Shown one piece after another: positions 1 through 12,229 of a stretch of 64,000 nt of DNA. Both the position numbers and the translations under genes were made by a program. The notes under the pieces are model-generated. The model made no database searches and was not told the origin of the DNA. It saw only the letters and a list, made by a program, of their open reading frames with translations. The DNA comes from Adineta vaga (Eukaryota > Rotifera): contig CP075494.1 in the NCBI GenBank assembly GCA_021613535.1, positions 5,890,001-5,954,000 of the forward strand, in the 5' to 3' direction. How positions within the stretch are numbered: the stretch's first letter is position 1; every line of letters begins with the position of its first letter.

Positions 1-370
1 AAATTTCTCTTCCACTCAACAATATATTCTAACGTTTGTCATTGATTTCTTTAGTGAAACTATATTGTTTGTGAACTAGAAATGAACAAATCTTTTTACA
101 GATGTAAAAGACATTTCAATGACACAATATTTTAGAAATAATTGGCAACAATTAGTCATGTAACAACAGCTTTTCATCTCTTTCTATAATTTACTTTCTC
201 TCTATTGTATGAAAGATACATCGAACAGTTTAGACTGAATATACATTTAAACAATTTTTTTTTTCATAAAGAAATGTTTGAATGATGTGTTTTAGTCTTC
301 CTTTATTTGAGTATTACTGTTATCTACCAAAGCATATAACATCACACATAAACACACCGTTACAATTCGA
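1..370. other. intergenic, no gene seen
   Basis: AT-rich sequence downstream of the minus-strand inhibitor gene. Nothing coding, repetitive or structured is supported here. Confidence 0.6.
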
Positions 371-1159
371 TCAAAATCTTTTCATGCACACAGGCATCAA
401 AGGACATGGTGGTCGTCCTGGAAAATGTGCGCATGGAGCTGGAAGTGGTCGACATGCTTCACCTGGAGGACACACTTTTCCTTCGCAAGGATCACGATTA
501 CATTGACAAACACGACAACCACCATCAATAGCCAAACCATATGAACATTGTAAAGTGCAATTTGAAATATCTTCACATGGTTGAACACAATAACTTACAG
601 GTGTATCTAAGAAATTGAAATTATTTGTTGGAGCTTGACAACATTTTTCTTCTCCAGGACATAATCGATCTGGACCTTGACATTGTCGTAGACCACTTCC
701 CATCGTTGGCCAATACTCAGGACAATTTTTTGGTTTTGGAGTTGGATCAACATGAATAGATGGATCATAGATACAACCAGTGGTTTTACCACATCTGCCT
801 GGAATAGCACATGGTTCATAATCTTTTACAATACATTTAGTTCCTAAAGGACATGTATCTGATAAACATGGATCTGGTGCACATTCACATGTTGTACATG
901 GTGATGGATCGACTTTTAAACCGAATGGACATTGAATAGTACATGGTTGAGTAAATTCCGGACAAGAACTGAAACAATTCATACCATTAGTCAATGGACA
1001 ACATTTATAATCATCTGGACAAGGACTATCATCTCCTTCAGATGTACATGGAAGTCCACTAAAAGCATACTGAGCAGATGGACATCGACCATTTCGTGTT
1101 ATTCCAAAGGTGACTGTATTTATTGATAAAACAGTTAGAAGTAGTAAAAGTAATTTCAT
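371..1159 (-). CDS. secreted cysteine-rich antistasin/WAP-type protease inhibitor-like protein
   Basis: Single-exon reading frame of 262 residues with an ATG at 1157-1159 and a strong N-terminal signal peptide (MKLLLLLLTVLS). The mature part is packed with cysteines. Two blocks carry the antistasin pattern CPFG/CSYG...D...C..C.C (near residues 75-92 and 205-221). Others resemble WAP or similar whey-acidic cores (CPDDYKCCP near 47-55, CPGEEKCCQ near 168-176). Antistasin and WAP modules in other animals are secreted serine-protease inhibitors, so an extracellular inhibitor or matrix role is inferred; the exact protease cannot be read from the sequence. The layout appears internally duplicated (WAP-like core, antistasin block, C-P-G-containing spacer, twice). 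It could also be a mucus or cuticle protein using the same disulphide modules. Confidence 0.8.
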   Translation of the reverse strand: MKLLLLLLTVLSINTVTFGITRNGRCPSAQYAFSGLPCTSEGDDSPCPDDYKCCPLTNGMNCFSSCPEFTQPCTIQCPFGLKVDPSPCTTCECAPDPCLSDTCPLGTKCIVKDYEPCAIPGRCGKTTGCIYDPSIHVDPTPKPKNCPEYWPTMGSGLRQCQGPDRLCPGEEKCCQAPTNNFNFLDTPVSYCVQPCEDISNCTLQCSYGLAIDGGCRVCQCNRDPCEGKVCPPGEACRPLPAPCAHFPGRPPCPLMPVCMKRF

Positions 1160-1912
1160 TCTTGCGTCTTACTTTAGCGATTAGAAAATATAGTATTAAA
1201 AGCTTTGAAAACAGATCGTTTAAATATTTCTAATGTAAATCTGCAAAGCAATGAGAAGAACGAAGAAAATATTTGCATTTTGTTTATCGGAATGAAGTAG
1301 TATGGTGGGGTGGGTGAGGTCGTATCAGATTTAACGACCGATAAAAATAATCTATTAAAGTCACATTAAAAATCATACAATATTATTCTTTCGACTTTTA
1401 ATCATTTCTATTGGTATTTGACTTATTTTTTATTGTGATATGCTGTTATATAAAGGCATCATTTCATTGATATTGACTTTTATTCTGAAATTTCTGAATT
1501 TTGAATAAATTGATTGAAAATTCGATATGATAAAATGAAGTCAACAAATCTAGCTCATTTTTTTCATTATTATGTTTGAATGTAATTATCTTTTATTAAC
1601 ATTATCATATTCCGACTAATATACGACGTTCTTTGCTAATCAAATGTAAATTTGAAAGTTCTACTGTCGTTGATAAGTTGAAAAAATTCAAGGTTTTATT
1701 GATAGCAATATTACGTTGTTAGATATTTGACACAATCGAAATACTTTTCTATATTGTTGATAAGTTTTTGCGTTTATCCTAGAATCATCATTTTAACTAA
1801 AAACGAAAATCCTTCAGGTGGTATTATTCTCATTCCATGTGATTTCTGTGTTGTAAGGGGTGTATGCGTGTGTTTGTTCTCATCACAGAGTTAGTTGAGA
1901 AAGTCAAGAGTG
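1160..1912. promoter_or_regulatory. divergent intergenic region between inhibitor and AOAH genes
   Basis: About 750 nt between two divergently transcribed genes, so it should hold both promoters. An AG acceptor-like site (CATCACAG, around 1888) lies about 25 nt before the AOAH ATG. No coding potential is seen. Confidence 0.4.
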
Positions 1913-3726
1913 ATGCACAATATAGGATTGAGTTATACTCTTTTACTGCTGGTTATTGCTTTCCCTATAGTTCATGGTAGCTTCGATAGAGGTGTAAATG
2001 GTGGTGTAGATTGTGCAACTTGTACAATTATTGTTGGTGTTGTTGAACATTTGTCAATTCTTTATAATGAAAGTATTGTTTCATCACTTGAACGATTTTG
2101 TAATTATATGCCCAGTCCATTCAAACTATATTGTAAAGAAGCAGTCGAATTTTTAGGTATGCTTTCTGTATGATAGAATGCTTTGAAGCAAACGACCGAA
2201 ATCAATTATTTAGGCCCCATTATTGTCGATGGTTTTCTAAACAAGGAAACACCTGATGTTATTTGTCATGCATTGAAAATCTGTACAGATGATGCAGGTC
2301 AACCTGAATGTCGTTTATTTCCAAAGAAATCAGCATCACCATTATCAATTGCTCAACGTGGATTGAATCTTCGTCATCGTCATCGATCACTTCTCTCTCT
2401 ATCCGATTCGAAAGCATGTACACTACCTGGCATTCGAGAAATTTGTAAAATTCTCGAAAATGTTTTTAATAATCACATACCGCTTATGGATTTTGATGGT
2501 GATCATTTCGGAACAGAATCATCATTACGTGGTAGTTCATGGCGTGGAAAAGATTGTAATGATTTTTCACGAAATATTCGTCCTGGTGCACGTTCAGTAA
2601 AAGGTGATCCTGTATTAGATCAGAATTGCAATGGTATATTCGGTCTGGATTCTGCAACTGGGCGACCATGGGAAGAAGAATTTTGTAATGATACACAACG
2701 ACTTGGTATTGCAGTATTAGGAGACTCAATTTCTGCTCATTTTCATATACCTGAACAATGGCTTGATGCTCGACAATTATCAGTTGAAGTATTTGAGCAT
2801 TTATTATTTATTCTTGAGAATGAAATAGATTGGCCTCAATTATCAGGTGTTACAGGTCACATCAACATTACGTGGCCAAATGTAGAAGGTAAAAGGAACG
2901 TTTTATTGAATATTTTCATCTAACTATCTAATTTAAAGGTCCAACTCGTTCACTCTATTCTCGTCTATTTGATCTTGATCATTGTAATCATCGTGATTAT
3001 CAAAATATTGCTGTAAATGGAGCAAATAGTAAATCGATTCTTACGATCGCAAAATCACTAACACGTGATCAACAAAATGATGTACCTCTACTTGTCATTT
3101 ATTCCTTAGTTGGTAATGATGTTTGTAATGGTCATGAAGACACCATCGCACATATGACTACTGTTGAAGAAATGTTAAATAATACATTAAATGGTTTAGC
3201 CTATATTGATACTGTTCTACCGAAAGGTAGTCATGTTTTAACAACTGGTCTAGCAAACGGTAGTCTTCTCTATCAACTTCTTCATGATCGTATTCATCCA
3301 TTAGGGCATGTCGGTACACCCATAACTTATACACAGGTGTATTCTTATTTAACCTGTCTACAAATTTCTCCATGCAATGGATGGTTATCATCGAATGAAA
3401 CACTTCGTGACCTCACGACACAACGTGCAGTAGATTTATCAGCAGCAGTACGTAATGCAACATATACATATTTACCACGTAACTTTGATGTTGCTTATCT
3501 TGATTTTCCATTTGAACAAGCTATTAAAGAATGGGAAGCACAAGGTGGTGAAGCTTGGCAATTAATCGAAGGTGTAGATGGATTTCATATAAATCAATAT
3601 GGTCATGGCATTACTTCCGATGTTCTTTGGGCATGGTTACAAGAAAATAAACCCCACTGGTTACCATCAGTCAATCCACATAATGTTGATATTGAAAGAG
3701 TATTTAAAGATCAAGGTGGTTATTAG
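1913..3726 (+). CDS. AOAH: acyloxyacyl hydrolase (AOAH)
   Basis: Three exons, 1913-2156, 2214-2888 and 2939-3726, joined in frame by GT-AG introns of 57 and 50 nt, give 568 residues (human AOAH is 575). A longer frame starts at a TTG upstream; the ATG at 1913 is preferred because it opens directly on a signal peptide. Order: signal peptide (about 1-22), saposin-B domain with cysteines (CATC...CNY...YCKEA, about 33-110), then the SGNH-type lipase domain. The catalytic serine lies in AVLGDSISAH (Ser about 253, close to human Ser263), and a conserved DGFH..Q.GH block near 520 supplies the catalytic histidine. In vertebrates AOAH removes secondary acyl chains from lipopolysaccharide and inactivates it. 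A secreted or lysosomal enzyme acting on bacterial lipids is therefore likely here. Confidence 0.93.
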
Positions 3727-4324
3727 AGAGAGTGAAATTATTGTCTAACTTCTTTTTATAATAATACTCATCTTCAATGAATAAAGAAAGATCATTTTAG
3801 AAACGTTTTAGCAGTTTTGTTTTTTCTCTTTTTTTAAAGGACACTTGGACAACTGAGTATGCGTTTACATTTATATTTATCATTTTACATTAGAAATGTA
3901 CGAGTTACTCATGTATATAGCTAATAGTTAGTGGAGTCAGTATTATACTACTACTTTCATCTATTGTTCATATCATACTTGTGACTGACAGAACGGAAAA
4001 GTGACAATATATCTTATTCAAAACAACTCGCTTATCTGCAAGTAATTTCATATTTGTACGATGGTCTGTGTGACAAACAATGATATTATCTGACATTGGC
4101 ATCGCTTTATGAAATGTCAGCCTTGTATATATATAAAGCATACATAACTATCTGGTTTTATTTTCTTCGTTGTATGCATCGTTATCTGTGATATCGCCTT
4201 TTGAATTACACGATCAAATATCTACAGCAAGAAAAAAAAAGGAGAAAAGCACAAAGACACCAAACATAGATACATAGATCACCTATTATATCATACGTCT
4301 ATACATGGTAAGATGATGATTTAA
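3727..4324. other. intergenic
   Basis: AT-rich stretch after the AOAH poly(A) signal. No coding potential seen. It probably contains the promoter of the following small membrane-protein gene. Confidence 0.45.
3780..3785 (+). terminator. AATAAA poly(A) signal for AOAH
   Basis: Canonical hexamer about 55 nt after the AOAH stop codon. Confidence 0.55.
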
Positions 4325-4993
4325 ATGAAGCGTGTATGGATTGTGTTTTTTTTATATTGGTGATCGTTATTATCGTCACTTGATCTCGTATTTCGGTTCG
4401 TTTATTGGTTTTTTTCTCAACATTCTAAGAAAAGTATCATTTCATATAATATCTATCTATCGATACGTAATCTATATCAATGCTTTGGTGGTATATTCTT
4501 TTTTGCATTATTACAATTCAAAAGAGTAAGATATTATTGATAATTTTCTTAATATTTTTCTGTTTCTTCCTTTCTTTTTTCAGTTACTCATTTTGTTCAT
4601 TCACAAACAGATACTGATAACGGTGAAGCAACAACAGCCACACCCATCTCTACTACTAAAATCAATGATGAACAGCAACGAATTCCGTTCCATTCGTTGC
4701 TTATATCAAACTTAACAGCTAGAAATGATATTAGTAATGTAAGTGAACAAAATATTGATACAATTAATTCTAATGAACCATCCAAACAACGTATTATTGT
4801 TGCACTGGCTGTTTTATGCGCTGCTCTTTTTGTTTTACTTGGTTTTCTCATTTCAATCGTTGTTTGCCAATGGTTAGAACATGATAAGAATGCAAATGAT
4901 CTTGACGTTGAAAAAATAAAATCCCAGCCAAATTTTATTGGTTCATCAGACAATCATCACGAACATGCTTATCGGCAAACAGTGAAACTATAG
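4325..4993 (+). CDS. small single-pass membrane protein, first exon uncertain
   Basis: The supported exon is 4584-4993, after a clear polypyrimidine acceptor (TTTTTTCAG). It reads in one frame through a Thr/Ser/Asn-rich ectodomain, a 25-residue hydrophobic segment (IIVALAVLCAALFVLLGFL plus following residues) and a short charged cytosolic tail ending at the stop 4991-4993. A likely signal-peptide exon starts at ATG 4325 (MKRVWIVFF) and ends at a donor at 4360. As written, however, its phase does not match the second exon. One T fewer in the T8 run at about 4346-4353 would join the frames exactly. Either the run is miscounted, the gene is broken, or the true first exon is elsewhere. No family is recognised. 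A type I membrane protein is inferred from topology only. Confidence 0.5.
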
Positions 4994-6471
4994 ACAATAG
5001 AATGTACAATTCATAAATTTTTCTGACTATTGTGTGTTACAATAATGCATTGTATATAGATAACGATAGATATGGAGAATCTATAAAATATATACAACTT
5101 ACTGCTTACATTACATTCTTACTCTTTTTTAGATTTTTTTTAAACGTACAATAGTGCGTAAAACGTAAAGATTATAATGATATTGTTCTTTCTACATCAT
5201 TCTTGACTTAACTGTATATGATAATAAATTCTATTTCACAATCGAAATAGTCTTTATATAATTTATTCACATGTATCTGTGGAGAAAATTTAATGGCAGC
5301 TTTTTCTGTAATCACTCGACGTTTATAAGATGAAAAGAATCGTAACAAACATAGTCTGTACGTATCTTGAGGGTGGATGTGTGTGCTATATTCTGTATAT
5401 ATAAATATCATTGTAATTTCAGATAGTTTTCTTGCCGTTATCGAATTGTAAACAGACAGTTAATGAACTGCTTTATGAATTTTTTTTCTTATATAAAATC
5501 AGTTGAGAATACTTATATCTTCATTGATAGTAGTGTATCTTATGTAACAGGAAATAAGATGTAAATTTTTCTCTTCCTATCCACTGTGTTATTCATAAGG
5601 GAAAACGGTATGTTATAGGAATTGATGTATTGGAAATTACATCAACTTTCTTTAATATCCAAGAATTAATTAGCTGTATATTAATATCTGAATCGTTCGA
5701 ACATAGTATAAGTTCTTCTCATAATATTACTTTTCACACTTTGTATATCCCTTAGAGTCAGAGATCATATCTATATCAGCTTGTTTTTGTTGTTGTTCTT
5801 TTTCTATCTCATCAAACTACGCAGTCGTATAATCAATATATATCTATAAAGTTCATCTATTTAACAATACAATTCTAAAATACTTGTTATCATCGATAAT
5901 GGAGCGAGGGAATTATTTGTAAAGATTTTATCGAATTTTTGCAAGATCCGTTTAGTCGATAGAACTCATCTATGAAAGTTCTCATAGTTTTGGGATGAAT
6001 TTCACTCTAAGGATACATCAACAGTTCATTATCTGAATTCTCTACCGAATCATATTGAGTACTATTGGATACTGATGAGACTTTGTAGATATACAGATAT
6101 TATCCGATAAGATCATCTATTCTCGGATCAATTACCATATAACTTATGATCATATTCAAATTATAATTATAAAAAATATTTCATTATATATTGTTATTGT
6201 TGTTGTGATCCGTTGACAGAGGATATTATCTATATTATTAAACATCATTTATCATCTTTGATACATATTTTACTTTTCGAAAAAAAAAACAAAATCAAAA
6301 ACATTCATAAACACATAGACATATACGGAAAAAGAGAAACTGGAATGAGACGACAAAGAAAGAAAAGAAAAGAAAAAAAAGATATAAGAACGACTAGAAG
6401 AACATTTCTACATATATAATCATTTCACTTGAGAATAATTATTGACTATATGGAATAAAACTCGATTGATG
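4994..6471. other. intergenic, 1.5 kb
   Basis: Separates the 3' ends of a plus-strand gene and the minus-strand DUF3504 gene. AT-rich, with short A-rich runs near 6280-6400. No convincing gene. Confidence 0.5.
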
Positions 6472-8073
6472 TTATGCAGTATTTTCTAGCATAAGTAATG
6501 TAAGTAAAACAGGTAATATGTGTTCATAATGTTCGATAGGCGTACCTTGTAATTTGATGTATGAATTTCGACTTAAATATTCATATAAAGTAAGAAATTC
6601 TACTAAACCAAGTGTTTCTTCTAAATATTTTCTTAGAAGATTTATTTTTGATTGTCGTGAAGACTTTAAATGTGCAGCAGAATAAAGTGCATGAAATGTA
6701 TCATTGGACGTTAATTTACGTTTATTATTTAATGAAATTCCTATTGGTGATGGAATATCATCTTGATGATTTTCTGATGGTTGAAGTGGAAGAATTATAT
6801 CAGCTGGTTTAATTATAACTGAAGATGAATTTGGTACAACAGATTCTCGTTTCATTTTCTTTGCTGAATGTGTTGATGATAAGTCAAGTAATTCAGAATT
6901 CGTTGATGGTATCAATAAACCTTTTATTTTACCTTTTCGTAAACTCATACACGAAAATTTGCCTTGTATACCAGCTTTTTGCATTGATTGTTGAATCAAT
7001 AAATCTAATCTATGACGTCCAGCACGTATAGTTTTATACCAAACACGTTGATCTGTGGATGTTCGTGGTACAAGATAGAATGGTGCATCTGAATTTGAAC
7101 ATTGTGTTGGTCGATGATAGATCATAAGACGTAAACTAGCAACAGGACATTGATTTGGTTGCGATGGTGTTGCATATGCACGTAAATTTGCTGTTGAACG
7201 TTTATATTCAATATATTCATTGGATGTTGTTGGATCAGTTTTTATTTCTAAATCACCCCATAATAATGAACGATTTATTGTTGATTCATTGCCACGTTGA
7301 TCAAAATATTTTGAATTATTAATTAATAATTCGAGTAATAAACCATCTGGTGTATCACGTGTAATAATATTCATTTGACGAAGTGATATTTCGTGTTCTG
7401 ATGTAAATGCTTCAACTTTTGAATTACTGATATTTTTCGTTGGTTTAGCCCATGTATCACGTTTTTCTTGAATAACTTCTCTACATGATGCAAAAACAGG
7501 TGATTCAAGAATATTATATGAATATTGACGAGATTTTAGATAACGTTCAATTGATAACATAAAACTTCGTAATGTATCAGGTTCATATTCTGTATTATCA
7601 GCTTTACGAACATTACCAAAATAATGTTTCAAATATGTACATAATTGTTCAGGTTTCAGTTCATCAATAGGACATTTTTCATTAAATGTATCTTCTAAAT
7701 ATAATGCAAAACGTCGAACTTCATGTTTAGTTTTACGTATTGTATTATAAGAATTAGTTCCCGAACAAATTAAGAAACGATTGGAATCCATACGTTGATT
7801 TGCTAAACGTGATAAACGTGCAGCAGCTGCTGCTGATGAGATCGGTTTAGTTGTTGATGATCGTTGATCATCTTTAACTGTTTCTTCTTCTTCTTCTTCT
7901 TCTTCTTCTTCGCCACTGGTTACAGGTGAAGATTCTTCGTCAAGTTGTAATTCATTTTCATTTTCATCTTCATCTTCTTCAGGTTCATCATTTCCATTTG
8001 TAACATTCATTTCATCTGCATCAGCACCAAATAATTTTATCATTTGATGAAAATCAGCCAAAGATGTAGCCAT
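6472..8073 (-). CDS. DUF3504 protein, domesticated Crypton-type tyrosine recombinase (QRICH1/ZMYM-like)
   Basis: Single exon, 533 residues from ATG 8073; a longer frame begins only at a TTG. The N-terminus is acidic with a poly-Glu run encoded by (TTC)n at about 7884-7910, which suggests a nuclear protein. Residues about 110-390 match the DUF3504 domain shared by QRICH1, KCTD1-like and ZMYM proteins: FALYLED, TEYEPDTLRSFMLSIERYL, LLWGDLEIK, CPVASLRL..YHRP, DAPFYLVPR, VWYKT. In the family this domain derives from the tyrosine recombinase of Crypton transposons. Here the usual H-S-x-R-K block reads MSLRKG (near 376): the histidine is gone and the tail carrying the catalytic tyrosine is replaced by unrelated sequence, so recombinase activity is unlikely. 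A transcription or chromatin role is inferred. The C-terminal 90 residues are leucine-rich and unrecognised. Confidence 0.8.
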   Translation of the reverse strand: MATSLADFHQMIKLFGADADEMNVTNGNDEPEEDEDENENELQLDEESSPVTSGEEEEEEEEEETVKDDQRSSTTKPISSAAAAARLSRLANQRMDSNRFLICSGTNSYNTIRKTKHEVRRFALYLEDTFNEKCPIDELKPEQLCTYLKHYFGNVRKADNTEYEPDTLRSFMLSIERYLKSRQYSYNILESPVFASCREVIQEKRDTWAKPTKNISNSKVEAFTSEHEISLRQMNIITRDTPDGLLLELLINNSKYFDQRGNESTINRSLLWGDLEIKTDPTTSNEYIEYKRSTANLRAYATPSQPNQCPVASLRLMIYHRPTQCSNSDAPFYLVPRTSTDQRVWYKTIRAGRHRLDLLIQQSMQKAGIQGKFSCMSLRKGKIKGLLIPSTNSELLDLSSTHSAKKMKRESVVPNSSSVIIKPADIILPLQPSENHQDDIPSPIGISLNNKRKLTSNDTFHALYSAAHLKSSRQSKINLLRKYLEETLGLVEFLTLYEYLSRNSYIKLQGTPIEHYEHILPVLLTLLMLENTA

Positions 8074-9545
8074 TGTTTTATATACAAATATACACTCACG
8101 CAAGTAAAATTAATCTAGAAGAAATGAGGAGACATGATATCTTGTGCATACAAATAAAGGTATCTCTCTCTTTCTCGTTAATACATTACGGTATTTACTC
8201 GACGAGACATAGGAATGACAATTTGCGTGATATAGACATGAGAATAAAGCTCATCCCTTTGTCCTTATTCAACGTCAATATGTGAAAAGAACAAAGATAA
8301 GATAAAAATTGGTTTTTCACTTGTATTATAACTGACCTTTTAAACTATTCGAAAGAATCATTAAGATAGGTATTTAAAGTTTGATATTCTCTGATCGGTT
8401 TTTTTCTGTACTATGTATACAAATGACACGCACACAGAGCGCACATTTTCTTTCGTTTGTTCTCTCTCTCTCGCAGTTTGTACCATCTGCTGACTGTGTC
8501 GAATGTATGCGGCTGGTGCTGCATATTAAATTTAGGTTAGAAGATATCTTGTTCTCATGTGTTTTGTTATTTTCTCTTACCCTGGACTATTTCTATATAT
8601 CACGTTCGGCTGAATGATAATGATGATGATGATGAACACGAAAGACTAGAACAAATATGCCGAACAAACAATTTAATAAGTCCTACCCTTATAAATATAG
8701 ATGACATTTTTACAACAGATACTCATGATATGACAATGATGATGAATGGTGGTTATCATCATCGTTTTCGATCTCTCGCTCTTTCTGGAAAAAAGACATC
8801 TAAATATATATAATACTATAAGAACTACAGTTCATTTTTTTACCCTATTCATATAAGCGGATAAAGGCTTCCTTAACTCCATCTTTTTTTTCATCAATGT
8901 TGATGGCTTATATATCTATCCATCTATATGTGTGTGTCTCTTAGTTCACAAAGAAAAAAGGCGAAGCAAAAAGAAAAAGATGAACATTTCTCATCTAGCA
9001 CATATCTCTATATCCATCTTTTGTCGATGTCGTTCACTACTATTCTCAGTCGATGCTGCCTCATATTTCTTCGTCGGTCGTCACATAGTCTATTTTTTTT
9101 GTGCCCGAGACAGAAAGTTCAGAAAAAAAACATAAAAAAGGGAGAGAGAGTCTATACCCATTGCTTTCCTTATGTCTGTCTTCGTCTCGTATCTTGAAGT
9201 AGTGAACACATACATTCAGTTTTTTCCCTCTTCTCTCGTCGTATATCATCAGAACGAACAAAAAAAACCTCATCGATGAAAAATGCTTGTGCGTTCACAC
9301 GCTCAAAAAAATGGGAAAAAGAAAGAAGAAGGATATACAACTGAATCGAGATTGGCAGCAGTAGTATTGGGATTAAATAGAAACAAGAGGACAAAAAAAA
9401 AGAGAACGTTCATATACATATACAATGTATACCTATGTCGTTTTTTTCTGATTCGATTCAAAGCGATAACAAAAGTAAATGAATGAAAAAGAAGAAAAGT
9501 AACAATCACCTTCGATTCTGACCAAATGTCAAATACAGAGATATC

Positions 9546-9572
9546 CTCTTCTTCTTCTTCTTCTTCTTCTTT
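9546..9572. repeat. (CTT)n microsatellite
   Basis: About nine CTT units on the plus strand, followed by a T/C-rich tract to about 9583. Confidence 0.8.
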
Positions 9573-10059
9573 TTCTTTTTCTCTGATCGACTAGCAATGG
9601 TACTCGCTCGCACACGTTTACATCTATGTGTTACGAAACGAATGTAAACATGAAATCTAACGAAGAGGATACACCGCTTTCTGATGAGTACGAAATTTGA
9701 TCTATCGAATGATAACGAACGAACGAGTGATTTCTTCTATGTTCTTTCTCCCTCTGCTTCTCATTCAGTATAAAAAAAAGAAAGAAAAGAAAAACAGAAG
9801 AGATCCCTAGTCACTGATAATGATGGACGATATTCTATTTCTCTGTCGTTTTTTTAACGATGATTATAGGTCAACTGCGTGTCAACATCAAATTGCTGCA
9901 GTCTGCCTTCTTTTTTTGTCAAACAGATCATTCTTTTTCTCTCTTTCTCCGTTTTTTTCTTTCTTCTTTCAAGATATATGACATTATCGTGAGCGCAAAG
10001 CGTAAATATCGAACGACAATGTTCATTAACTCAGTGCCAAAGAACAGGAAGAAAGGGAC

Positions 10060-10083
10060 ATATATATATATATATATATATAT
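10060..10083. repeat. (AT)n microsatellite
   Basis: Twelve alternating AT units. Confidence 0.85.
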
Positions 10084-10577
10084 GAAGATGTATTCTTCTC
10101 TTTACCTCTGTCCATATTTGTAACTGATGGCGCACGTAGTTTACCTTTTTCTCGTTCTCTAATTAATTGTATGTATACACAGTATCCTACTCAATCGTAG
10201 TAATACACTTGCTGTTTGTATATGCATTGCACATGTTGGATTGTAATAAAAAAAAATAGTAAAATGAAACTCTCATTTCTTCATTTACGTCTGCCTCGAT
10301 AGTCAGTCTCTATAGCAAACAATTTCAAATCAATGTACGCGCGATTCTGCAGCTACCAATACTATCAATAAGAAAGCAATGCACGAGTAAAAAATATATG
10401 GATATTGAAAGATTTTTTGTTCGTTTCTCTCTCTCTTTTTCTATCGACAAACTTTCATCCGACCAACAAATAGTAACACTCTCGGCTTTTTTTAACATTT
10501 TATACTATATGCAACTAACAACACTAGTTTAAACAAAAGAAGAAGTGTAATGTATATAAAAGAAAAAAAGTTTTCTT

Positions 10578-10579
<2 letters not shown>

Positions 10580-10609
<30 letters not shown>
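10580..10609. repeat. (TA)n microsatellite
   Basis: About fifteen TA units, the longest dinucleotide run noticed in the window. Confidence 0.85.
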
Positions 10610-10611
<2 letters not shown>

Positions 10612-11054
10612 CAATCGTCTATCACACACATAGACGATATTCCGGGATTTGCCCTCAAGGCAATGTTGATTCTGGAAAAATGTATCGACAATTAGTCGAG
10701 CGAACAAGATAGAACGACTGCTGTCTATTGCAGGTGTAAGCAGATGGCAGACGATCATGAAAGATGAATGAAGGTGGATATAAGTATATATACATGTATA
10801 CATGTCTATTCAGCAAATAAGCTCAAGCGGAGAGGATAGGTGTTCAATAAAACAAAGAAAAAAGTGATGCCTTAGAGGCATACATCTCACTGAAGAAAAA
10901 GACGTAAAAAAGATGATAATATGAATAGCGCATAAAATAGTTCTTTCTCTCACATTCTGTCGGCTAATATTTGACTCGCCTCTCGTTCATTTCTTTCTCT
11001 TTTTTTTATTGCAACACACTATCACCTCCAATATGACATACGGAAAAATGAAGA

Positions 11055-11076
11055 GAAGAAGAAGAAGAAGAAGAAG
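11055..11076. repeat. (GAA)n microsatellite
   Basis: About seven GAA units; the complement of the CTT tract 1.5 kb upstream. Confidence 0.8.
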
Positions 11077-12229
11077 TAAGAGAGAGGCCACTTAATTATG
11101 GACGATGTTTACAATGGTATGTAATATTCGAGAAGGAGAAGAAAAGTTGTAAGAAAATCAAGACAGCATCAAATTAAAAATAAAAGTCAGGACACTCAGA
11201 CTATAAATGCACTTTTAGTGTTGGCGATAACAAATAATTTATTTTCAATAAATAAAGGTAAAAAATGGAATGATTTAACAAACGATACTTAAAATCATTC
11301 ATGTTATATTTTAACAATCTAGAGAATTGCCATTGATAAATAAATAAAACCTTGTGTTTAAATACGATTTACTTCTCTCTCTCTCTCGTTTTAACGATAA
11401 TGAATTATATTCAAATAGGAAAGTTTTACTCAAAGAAGAAATCTTTTCATTGCCAAATACTTCTCATTATATTATGTTCATTCGTTTTATATTAAAAACC
11501 ATTCTCGATACAATAACTTCATTTCGAACTATTTCCGATCGATTTTATATTTTTCTTTAACGTCACTAGTTTAGATTATTTCCAAACATGACTATTATTT
11601 TGTTAAAAAAAATAAATATATCAATCTCGTAGGAATGAAACTTACTGAATAACCTACAAAATAGAGATATTATATCTCAATCATAAAATGTTCAAATCCG
11701 TTTGGTCGTTTGAATAACATGTCATAAATTTAGATAGTTAGATTACAATAATCATCAATATCTCCTACAGTTTTTATTTCCAAATGATTATGTAACATAG
11801 TTATTATTTGAATAGAATAATTGATCAATTACCTTGACAACAAACGAGACTATATGAACATTTTTCTATCGATTCCAATTAAGAAATCATTCGTTTTGCA
11901 AATTCTCTTAGTGAATAACTGAATGTAAATAATCAACTAATGTTATATTCGTGTAAGTTTGTCTACTGATTTTGTTTTGAATGAAAGAAAAAAGATAATG
12001 GTTGGGAGTAGTCATTAAATCGATGATAATTAGTATCCATCCTCCACGCCAGAGACAAACATGTAGTGTTCTATTGATCGAATGCGTGATGACACATTTC
12101 CTACATGCGTGTGGACGTCTATTTACAATCGGCTCACCTGTAAACGGACAGCGCTCGTGTAAATATTCACGTTCATTTAGTCAATTTTATTATCAAAACG
12201 ATGTTCTATAACACATATGACATGATGCA

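Larger units (their letters stand above)
8074..12229. other. 4.1-kb gene-poor, microsatellite-rich intergenic region
   Basis: Lies between the divergent starts of the DUF3504 gene (-) and a secreted orphan (+). Many short open frames exist on both strands but they are low-complexity (Lys/Arg/Ser/Phe-rich) and mutually overlapping. I see polypyrimidine and polypurine tracts, (TA)n, (TTC)n and (GAA)n, with no conserved protein. It may hold UTRs, enhancers or a noncoding transcript; none can be supported from sequence alone. Confidence 0.5.

Noticed and set aside
8381-9509. Several 60-90 codon open frames on both strands
   Set aside because: They overlap each other, start at non-ATG codons or are low-complexity products of A- and T-rich tracts; no domain, signal peptide logic or splice context.
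9546-11076. Regular short repeats as a possible CRISPR or satellite array
   Set aside because: They are isolated tri- and dinucleotide microsatellites without spacers, and the genome is eukaryotic.
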